Source of the DNA: Numida meleagris
Taxonomy: Eukaryota; Chordata; Aves; Galliformes; Numididae
Reading direction: 5' to 3'
Assembly (NCBI RefSeq): GCF_002078875.1
Contig: NC_034412.1
Coordinates: forward strand, 12,772,995-12,836,994
Length of the DNA: 64,000 nucleotides
The position numbers and the translations under genes are program-made. Positions 15,401 to 26,700 of this stretch are shown piece after piece. The notes beneath the pieces were generated by a model. The model did no database searches and had not been told where the DNA came from. It saw only the letters and a program-made list of their open reading frames with translations. Position 1 is the first letter of the stretch; every line of letters begins with the position of its first letter.

Positions 15401-18400
15401 ATAAGACGAAATGTTGTTCCACCCTTAAATGGTTTCTCACTTGACAATTTTTCTTACCAACTCCAAGACTGAACTCCATGGTAATAATAATGCAAAATCC
15501 ATTGTATCGCCTGGACGTAACATTCAGCTTGATCAGCCAAGAAATCACTTAAAAGAAAACGATAAATAGATTTTTTTTCTTACTTTTACTAGCATAGAAA
15601 AAGTACATAGCCTCTTTTACATAAGAACGAAGATAGAATAATTGAGTAACCTACTAAGCACAGTTCTCTAAATTCATTTAATACGAATGGATAATTTTTC
15701 TCACTAGTTTCAAATACTCATTGCAGAAAATGTGATTTGTAGCTCTTCCAGCAACAGCCAGAAGCATCATCACTACTAGATGCTGCCATGTATTTTCTGC
15801 TTTCAATATGGATTAATAGTCTGTCTTGTATTACACGCATGCAAAAAAAAAAAAAACACCTGTCTTTGGCATTAAAAAAAATCCACCAAATAAACAGAAA
15901 GAAAAAGCATACACTTACTCAGAAACGACTTCTATACCCATTTTAGTCATGTAGTAAGTTCTCTTGTATTGCCTAAACTCTGTTTCAAACAGATCATCAT
16001 CTTCTGGTTCATCTTCCAAAACAGCTGAAAAAGAAGCCATGAGGAAACATGGATTAACATTCCATAACCTCTCTACTAGAATAAGGTTAAGAAATTCAGC
16101 TTTGATTTGATGGTATAATTTTATTCCTCAATTCACAGTTACATGTACTTGTGCCTTCCTTACACAGAAAGTAACACAAACCAATAAAAATTTATACCTG
16201 GAATAGAACATGCACTTTTTTTCTTTAAAAGACAGGCAACCATTTTTGCAGCCCAATTATAAGAACATAAGTCACCAGAAAATAATTTAAGAAAAAAAAA
16301 TTGAAATTTTAAATTCTCCTCTTTTTTCAGAAACATTATCTTGTATCACCAAATAACATTCATACATTTTTTAACCACAGATTTCAAAACATTAGCAAAA
16401 GGTATTTCTTTTGGATAAATTGAATGAGTTTAAAAACATAATCAATATAACAAAAAAAAAATCCAGAGCTAAAAAAAAGAAACCAACAACTAAACCAGCA
16501 AATCTGTTAATTTGTCCCAATCTGTACAACAAAATGCTTAGCCATATAGTTAGCAAAAACATAATGTTACTGAAGACTTGCTCATTCATTCTTGTATTTA
16601 TCACAGAAATACTGATCACGTATACGGCATTTCAAAAGCTTTAGCCCCAGTTTCTCTGACCACAAGCCAGTGATATGCACTTCCATTTCTCAATAGCTGA
16701 ATATGTAGCTCTATCATTTAGATTCAAGCCATTTCTGACATGAAATTCTTACAGGTCTTCCAAATCTATACACAAATAAACCAGTTTTTGCTGTTGTTGC
16801 AAAATGAAGAAATAGCTTGCACTTACTTTTAGAGGTGACAACTTCATCTTCATTTTTTTCTAAAGCAGCCAAACAGAGAGAATTTTCCTGAGCCTATTAA
16901 AATAATATTTGACATGCTGTAAAAATACAGGATAAAATGCACATACCTCATTCATAACCATAAAATTTGCAACTCAAAATACTAAAATTAATATGCATTA
17001 ATATGTACATAACATGTACAGAAATACATTTCCTTCCTGAGTAATTGCCTAGAGAATGTAATTTTATCCATACATGTTAGATGGAGTAGTCTCAAATAAA
17101 ATCTGAACTACCTTTAAAAAAATCGATCTGAATGTTTGTTTTCCAAAACACAGTATTTCTAAAACATACTTGAATAAGCATGCAATCAAAATTTTCATCA
17201 GCAAACCTTAACACAATTCAAATGAGGACAGAAGCCAAATATCCATTTCATTCTCATGGTACACACTCTTTTATGTACACAGCACTCTGAAGAGCATTCA
17301 GTAAGACTCATTAAGTTGGCTCTCTTCCCCAGTACTTAAGATACGCATGCTCCTGACCATCAATGCCATTCAAAGGATCAATCAAAATGACTAGTTAGTA
17401 CTATACAACTGCTCCAAACTTCTGTGGCAAGTAAGAAAACAACCAGAAATAAAGCATTTCTTATTAAAGGAATAGTTAACATCTTGCTTTTACAAATCAC
17501 AAACTGCACTGAAAAAAGAACAGCGATACACTGTGACAGTCTAAACTTGAAGGAATTTCCTGCTGCTACTGCTATGCTTGGCTGAAGGCCTATATTGAAG
17601 GATGGCCAAAAAAGTTCAAAAGAGAGGTTTATACTATTTGACACATCTAAGATTTAAATTACTATAGCTGGCAAACTGTTGATTTGCAAAAAACCAACAT
17701 TCTTATCTCCAAAACAGTGCATGTAAAACACTAACCTTGCGTTTCTTCTGTTTATTGTTTCTGGCTTCTTCTGCTGCAATACCAGCTGCCTCATTGAGGT
17801 ATTTATTGCCTACTTTACTTTCAAACCATTTTAGGTCTACAAAGACTTCACTGAAGTGTTCACGATCAAACTGTGCAGAAAGAGTAAAGTTTAGAAATAT
17901 TTAAAGGATGAATAATGTAGACTGCTAAATAAATACTATCCTTTTAGTAGGTAAATTAAATTATATCTGAGCCATTCATACATAAACCTTTTGCTCTACA
18001 TCTATAACCACGCTAACAAATTAACTTTAAAAATCTTTCTCCTCAGCAACATGTAACAAGAACTCAAGCCACATATCCTTTTCTAGGAATATGTTACAAA
18101 AAGAGTTAAATAACTTTCAAACTTACCAATCTAGTCCAAAAGTACTAGAGGTATACGGGGTCTTGATAATACAGTCTTGTACACACCCAACCCTTTAATA
18201 GTTACACATGAAAATCTGAAGACGGGGCTGAAGCAGGAACATCAGATGAACTTCCTCAAAGCTCTTTGGAAGGCTGGGATATTCCCATTTCTAAAGGCCC
18301 TATAGCTATTCTCATCACTAGGATGGATTAATGCAGCAGCACTTAATAGGACTGCCTTCCGAATGCCATTTAGTTCATGAAGAACATTGATGCCTGCCTC

Positions 18401-20688
18401 AGAGATAGTAATACTTCACTGCTCTTTACCGATGATATTCATTAAAAAAGTGCCAACAATTTTGTTCTTTAAGACCTTCATAAATACCTTACCTTACAAA
18501 AAACTAAAGAGTTAAAAGTTCTGTCCAGCAAAGGAGGAACGAATATTACTGCCTGCAGCACACTTTGCTCAATACTGTCACTTATTCATCAATAACAGAG
18601 GATCGTGATTCTACTGGTGAACCCTCATTTGACTTGCATGCTAAAGCATCGACTTGCTCAAGCTTTCTCCCTTTTAAGTTATGGTAAGATCAGATAGCAA
18701 CTGATTGGATCCCATATCAAACAGCTAATGGTACTACTTGTAAAACAGTTACTCAGCAATTCGTTAAAACTACATGACGTATTTTAGGTCACCCTATGGA
18801 GCTCATATGTAACAGACAATATCATTCCATGAAGCATAATTATGAGCACTTACATCTGACAATCTTGTGAGATATTTCTCAAAGCGCTTTAAATTCAGAT
18901 GCCCATTTTCGTTAATGTAACCTTTTGGGAAAATAAAATATGTTTTGTAAATTAACAATTTGAAAATTATACCTTAAATGCCTCACAGATAATGAAACAC
19001 AATCTTGCTGGCTGTTTAAAAAAACAGTAATAATGCTGAACATTCTAATGTTGCCAAGAAAGTCAATAAATATGTAGGTTACTCTGTGAGTAATACCTCC
19101 TATTTATTTCTGTGGCAACTACAACAGATACAAAGAGCACAGTAACAATAGTTGATAAAGCAAATTCTCAGCTGCAAAACACTATTTTTCAATACGGTTA
19201 CCACCATTAGCTGTGCATTTTTGCCAGCAATGAACAAGAGTCTGCATGCTGTGCTCGTTAAAATCTGCACCAGCAGAGGTGACCGAGGTTGTCACTGTGG
19301 AAATGCACCACCCACCGCCTCACTGTCCTCGCATTCACCGTTGGGTCTTCATAAACGTTCAGCAATCATCGATGAACGTCAGTGGGTGCAATTAATGTAA
19401 TGGAATATTGGTAGGAAGGTTCAACCTCTACTATCATACCACCAACATTCACTTCTGATGCTGGGGGCCAGCATAATGAAATAAGGCATTACTTTCAGAG
19501 CAGCCCTCATACTAATGCAGGAGTGTTAATGTTTCTACTTCCCATTACATTCCTTCCAGAACTCTTTATCAAGTTTTAATAAATAAGCAACAATACCGTC
19601 TACATGCAGGATTCTACTTTAAGGACCCTCTTTAGACAAATCCGAGAGTGTAATCGCACTTCAGCTTATTTCATATGTTGTTACTATTATTAATCTACAG
19701 CTTATCTGGTTTAATCTTACCTTTTACTCTTAGCCTGCTCTACAGGTCTCCCTCTGTTCAGTCTTGAAAAATCAACCAATCAACCAAACCCCTCCCCCAA
19801 AAAATCAACTTCTTACCTCCCAGTTCTGGCAAGATAGCCATGTATGTTCTATAAAGTAACGGCAGTGCATCATGATTAATGTGTAAATGAGGTAGATGAG
19901 GGATAAAATCATTGCCTACAAGGAAACCCATTAAGATCCAATCATCTATTATTTTTTCAATATCGTAGTCAAAGGAAATCTTGTCCTACAAAGATATGAG
20001 CAATGTTTTTATTATGAAGTTTTCACATAAATACTTTACTATCCCCCACCCCCTCCCAATAACAGCTCCATTAGAACTTACTTTCACTGGTGAAAATTCG
20101 TAATCAATATATTCTCTCATCAGTGACAAGTGAAGTAAATGAAATGTGGTTTCCTCTGGTGCACATGCTCTGTAAATTATTCAAAACATTGTCAGTCATT
20201 TACAAGCACACTTCCAACATGAATATTTAATAAATCCAAGGTTACTTAAAAACAAATAAAGAGAAGATCACATCCTTGCAAAAGAAACTATGCAAACATC
20301 TGTTTACATCTATTTTAAGATGAATCTGTTTTGACTACAAAACTTTGCAGCAGAACCTTCTTAACAGCACATATGATGGCGCTGCATGGAAAACAGTTAG
20401 CTCACAGAAAGCTGTGCAGCCTTTCGGAGTTCAGTATTGCACTGAGCATCTCATAAGCAAGTCACTCTCCAAAGAAAGGGACTACCTGACTTTGCAGCAA
20501 AACCTAATGTATTTCTAAGGCATTGTACTATAGTACTATTCTGAGCATACACAGAATACAGATTTATGCCTACACTGGGTGGGCTACGCACGCAGTCATT
20601 TGAAATGCTCCTTTAACGAAAGAATATACTCAACTTGAAAATATGCTCCAAGTACATTACCTATCAGTGGTTTCAACACTTGGTACTA

Positions 20689-20726
<38 letters not shown>

Positions 20727-23700
20727 TACTTCTTATCAATGGCATAAATTAGTCACCTGCCTTCTTTTCTTCTTCACAAAAACTAATTAATATCTAAGCC
20801 AAAGTTAGGCCAAAATCAGTAGATGAAGAGCACTATGACAAACTCTGAGATAGATTTGGCTGTATACAACTTCAGACTCAATTCTGTTGCATTTAAAATG
20901 TAATTTTAAATTGGTATGCAAGAATTTTGGCAGATCCAAGTCGATGCTCTGAGACTATTTCACCTCTCATATATGTCACTTTGTTGTAAAGCAAAGAAAT
21001 TCTCTCAAGAAACTGTTAGATAGCAATTTGGATCTATTTTTAACATTTCCAAATTTCCAAGAATAATACTCAAAAAATTTGACTGTATCAACAGAAGGCA
21101 ATTCCTATAAATTCCAAAAGTGAATTTCTGTAATGAGCAATATTACCTAGACACTGCAGAAAGGCTAAACTTAGAGGAAACACCTGAGGAAAAAAATACC
21201 ACCTGGGAAATCCTGCCTTTTCATTTCATATTTTATTTAACTAGTCCATCAAAAGGTTGTCACACTTTATATTTTTTTTTATTAAAAACAGGAAGACAGC
21301 GCATTTTTCTTTAATTAGAATTTAATTAGGTCTTTTAAAACACTACAGTGCTACACGCCAACCCCATCAGCAGAACGAAGCAGACTTGATCAGCATTAGA
21401 AGAGACTATAGAAGACTATGAAGCAAATAATTATTTCTGATGTTTATCGCATTGATCTTGGTAATAAAAATATACATGCATCATTTTTGCTAATGCATGA
21501 ACCTAGACAACTATACGACTTAAATGTGTGTTATTCAAAAGCCTTTTTGTAACAAAGAACATTTCTGGCTTTCCCACCTTCCCCTTCACACATCAAATAC
21601 ATTCTTAAGGTCCATCACAGAAGGAATCTATCCACAGTAACAATTACAACAAATATTTTTTCTATTACTTCAGAATAAGTCCATGTCCACGCACAATTCT
21701 GGAAGAAAACACCTGGTTCTAACTGATGACTCCACACAAGCTAGTTCAAATGGCAAAATCCAGAATAAAAGCAAGTGATCAGCTACTTTAAATGAGTTGA
21801 TTTTAGCTATTATTCAGGCACTTACCTCACAAAACCTAAGAGATAGAGAGTCTCTTAAAAGTACTTGTAAGAATTATGGCAACAATGTCATACAGCCCGC
21901 GTTGCCAAATTTAGAATATGAAGCAAAACACACAACACACCAAAGGTCTAAGGATTTTTTAATCAGCTGCCCCAACAACATATGTTTGCCCATGGAAACA
22001 AATTTAATCACAATTTACTAATTGGATTTCTCTAAATTCCTATTTATTTTAATAAAATAACTAAGACTTCATTAAGTTAATACACAATCAATAACTGTTC
22101 TACTTATGAACTCTCTTTTGGATTTCATTTCATCATACATAAATTAAGAGTAAAATTAAAAACAGTTCACCTTTGAGATTTTTTACCACCAAATCTGACT
22201 TCTTCTCTTAAGAGCGCAAAGTGTGCCTCATGAGTTGTTAATCCCAGCATAATCTATTACAAAGAGACATTAGAAAAGTCTTACTTTATTTTTTTAAAAC
22301 TTTTACACAAGATTTGAGCAATATAAAGAAATCTTGTTGTTCTGTTTCATTACGAATGCAAAATTTCACAGGAATACAAAATTATATACTTGTTGAATAG
22401 CATTTTAGAACAATACACACTTACAAGACAAAGATATACACACTTAGAAATCCCCTGTTGTTTTAATTGCACATACCAAGTCAGCATCTAAGCCATAGAG
22501 ACAGTGCCTTGTGTTTGGATCATGATGAGGCTTTGCTTTTTCTGATCTGATGAATTCCATAATTTTATGCTCTCCTTCGCCCGGTGTCTGCAAGAAAAGA
22601 AAAAATTTGTATTTTTCCACAAAATAACTTTTTATTTTTTTAAATAAAACTTCTTTAACAAAAAAAAATTAACCTCATGGCCTGATAAGTAGACTGTTAT
22701 TCCCTGCCAGGATTTGTCTGTGGAAATTTTCATATTGACGAAATACTTAAGATGCTCATGCAATCTGGCCATGAATTCGGTTCCTGAAAACAGAAACCCG
22801 AGTTAAACACAAAGCTTTTCATTAGTCAGTGAAAACCCCATTTTCATACATAAAGTATTAATGAGAAGAATAACAAAAAGAATATTCTGCAATAGAACAA
22901 GGGTGGAGATTTTTTATCAGTAAGTCTCATTTTTCTCATAGCACCTTAAAAAATTTTCTAAAATGAGACAGTGATCCAAAAACATTAGAAGTTACTCAAA
23001 CTTCCCCAAATTAAAAACAAAACAACAACACCCTGCCTATAGATAGGAAAACAGTTCCAAAATATAGATTAAAAAAATCATACGTCTAACCACTTAATTT
23101 AAAATAATTAACAAATTATCTTACCTGGTGTAATACAGTTGGAGTCAAACCTGGCTTCCGTCGGAAGAATTTCTCCCTTTTCTAATGCCTTTTTTATTTT
23201 GTCCTCTGCCTCTTTTGCAGATCTAAAACAAAATGGGGTTGGAAAGAAGGGGTAGAGAAGGAATTATCTTAATGAAATGCTTTTGTGACAAAATACAGAG
23301 TTTAATTTTAAAGAGCATTTACAAAAGAAAAATGGAGAGAAATTTAGCTCCTGTATAGAGCTTCATCTTGAATCTGATAAAAGACTTCTTAAAAATAGCT
23401 TTTTCCCCAGTAATGATAATAACCTCTGATTATTCAGAAACAGTTAATATTTCAGTTACCAAGAAAACAACTCAGTGGCTCAGCATAAGAAAAACAAATT
23501 AACACTGAGACAATGGGAACTATTGGGATTTAAACGTTTGAAAACGCTTTCCCAGAACAATCACGAGCATCTAACTCCTGGCTGAGCAAAGCAGCAAGTC
23601 TGGATTACAACAGGGGCGCGGGTAGGAGGTGTGAACTAACAACTTAGCACCACTAGTGGAGAAACTAACAAAATCATCCAAGCCATTCTTGGCCAAGGAT

Positions 23701-26700
23701 TCTATAAACACTTCTGAAACAGAAAAGGAGAAATCTCCAAAGTCTTGAAATAGTTTATATTCTTCTCACATACAATTTAAAGATTTTTCTTCTTCTCTCA
23801 GTTCTGCTCCAAATTTTTTAATTTGGGGCTCTAGATTTCCTAATCTCCTCCTCTTCTGTCCTCCTTTTTTCCCTTAAAAACAAATAACAAAAAAACCTAC
23901 CCTGACTCGACAACAACAAAAACCTACCCTGTTTTTCTACTAACCCTTTCCCTGTATTTGTTTCCATCTCATTTCACTTACCATCTCTGTACTGTCTGAC
24001 CACTGGATTTTCTTCCTCACAGCAGTCTCCAAACAACTTCTAAGTCTCCCAAATCACTGAATATAAACTTGCTAATACTGTAAAACCTACCTGCAGCTGT
24101 ATATTGAGTTAGCTTCCTAACTAGTATCAGCAGAAACTAGAGTTTCATTAGTTCCCGAACTACTACTTCTCTGTGATTCTTAAAGATTCCATTATAGTCA
24201 CCAAAAAGGTTTATCTAGAGACATAGCACACAGCAAAGAATCTTACACATTCCTAAACCATAGGAGATACCCTCAAGAGCTGTACCACATTTATTTTACT
24301 GACCATCTCTTATGAAACTAGTTCTCATCTTTCTCCAAGCAAGCCCTACATGCTCAGAGAAACATCTGAGTAATGGTCAAACTTTACTTCTTGGAATCCT
24401 AATTTTAACTATTAACAATCTTAGTAGCAGCTACCTTCATTTACCTAAAAATTAAAGCCACTGCCAACAATATATTTTATTTTTCATGGCGTATATTTAA
24501 GTATGTATTTTTAAGAAATGCATATTGTCCTAAAGACACAGCAGGAGCAAATATTCTCACCTAAACCGTCTGCCACGTTGCTGATTCATTTTTGCTCTTG
24601 GGGCTACACCATCAACTGCCATGAAGAAAACCTTCCTTGGCTTAATAATACGAAACAGTACTTCTAAATAGTGAAAAATGTCAGCAAAGATCTTATCTTC
24701 TGAGATTCTGAAGTGAACATCATCATCGTTTGGATGTGAACATTGATGTATAATGCCATTCATGTCCAAGTATAAGTTGTCAAATTCTGGAATCTAAAAA
24801 AGCAACAGTTAGTACTCATTTGGTGACGGATGAAGCACTGCAATCGCTATACAAGGTACGGCTGAGATAACAAAGCCTGGAAATGAACTGAGGTGGAAGA
24901 CTTCCCTGGAACCTACCGTACACCAGTGTGCTATATACATATATATATATATACGAAAAAGAAATTACCTAAGAAGCATAGTTATATTTAAAAATAATTA
25001 CATGTATTTTACATGAAAATCGCCTTTTATTATTATGAGCAGCTTCTTCTTTAATAGCATGCAGAAGCAAAAATGATATCGCTTAGATAGGTGGTCTGCA
25101 CTGGGAAAAAGAAAAACAAAAAAACCCAACCCACATCAGAAAGCTTCCTTCCAGCCCTCTCAGACAAGACCACTGAAGAAAAGACTTAGAAAATGAGCTG
25201 TGGGGCACTCCAGATAGAGGAATACCACAGAGGGCAGTGCCAGCCTAACCAGTCTATCCAGGCTGCGCTGAGCCTGAGTAAGGTATGTGACTGACAGAAA
25301 GTCACACAGCAACCATCTTTTACTTAAGAGGAAACACAATTCTTCTTCTACTGTTTTTACGAGGCAAAGCGAACACCACCCTACTTTTCAGGTTGTTTTC
25401 GAGGATTCAAAAGGGACCACACCAAGCACTGCTGTTAGCACTTACCAACTTTCTTACTGTTGCGATAGCAAATTTCCACAACAACCATTTTATTTTGATA
25501 TTATTTTGTCAAAAAAGGAAGGATCAGTTCAGTCATTTCCAAGATCATAGAGCTGATATGAACTCCAGTCAGCAGAAATAAATGTTTCAGTATTAAAACC
25601 CCAAGTGTTAATTGAAATTCACTCCTGATTCTGCCCCCAGCTTCTCTATAGTTCTTCTGAAACCAATCAGAAGATGTTAAACCATACAAAAAACCTCTCT
25701 TTTCCAAATCCTAGAACACGGACCAAAGGTCAATGCTTCAGAAGAAAAATGCTTGCCAGATTAAGTGATAAAGCAGATGGTCTAAGTACTTCAATAACAT
25801 TTCCTGGTACTTCAGTACCAGACAGCTTGGCATTGTCTTCAAAATCAAGCCAAGGGGAGTTCGACTTGGATATTTTGGGGTTCCTGTTGAAATGACAAAC
25901 TCTTACTTATGCAGACACATTATGACGATAGCACAGTTTAGTCAGCACTCTGTTTATAATCCGTAATAAACAGGACACGAGATGTACGGCGGCAAAAAAC
26001 ACCACCCGATGCAGCTTGGCCACAGCAGGAAATAGTTGAGAGCAAACTTTCCAAGCCCTGGAAAAGCTGAGTAAGCAGTTATCAGACAGAGGGGCTGTGC
26101 TCTGCCGCCGTGCTGGTACCTCACAACATAGTGCAGAACTTCTAAACTGGAAGAAGACGGGTGTCTCCCTTACACAAAATACAAGAGAACATTTGAAACA
26201 ACTTGAAATCCTTATCCGACTGCTAGTATGTGTCAGATTGTATACCCAAGCGGTCCCGGGAAGAAAAGGAAGAACGCGGATACATTTTACCGTTCCAGGT
26301 CACAAGCAGCAGTCCGAACACTTCCTCGCCCCCCATAAGCAATAGGGGCACCACACATAAGGAAGTAACACCACAGCAGAAAGACTGGCTGCGGAGTTAC
26401 ACCAGCCACCTGGAGCTGCGCTTTCTGTTTCTCTTCCGAGCCGGCGCAGGGTGCAGCCCCGCAGCCAGGGCCCCCAGCCGCCAGGGCCCCGTTCTCCACG
26501 CGCCGAGAGCCGCCGCTGCCCCGCTGCGTGACACCCGGCCGTCCCACCGCAAACAAGGAGCCCGGAGAGCTGCTGCGGCCCTTCAGGACAGGCCAAGCCC
26601 CCGCTTCGGAGCCGTAGATACCTTAATACAACAGCTGCCGGGTCTTCTGAGCCACTACGTGTCTAGAAGCAACGTTCAGACACTCCAACGTGCCGCCTCC

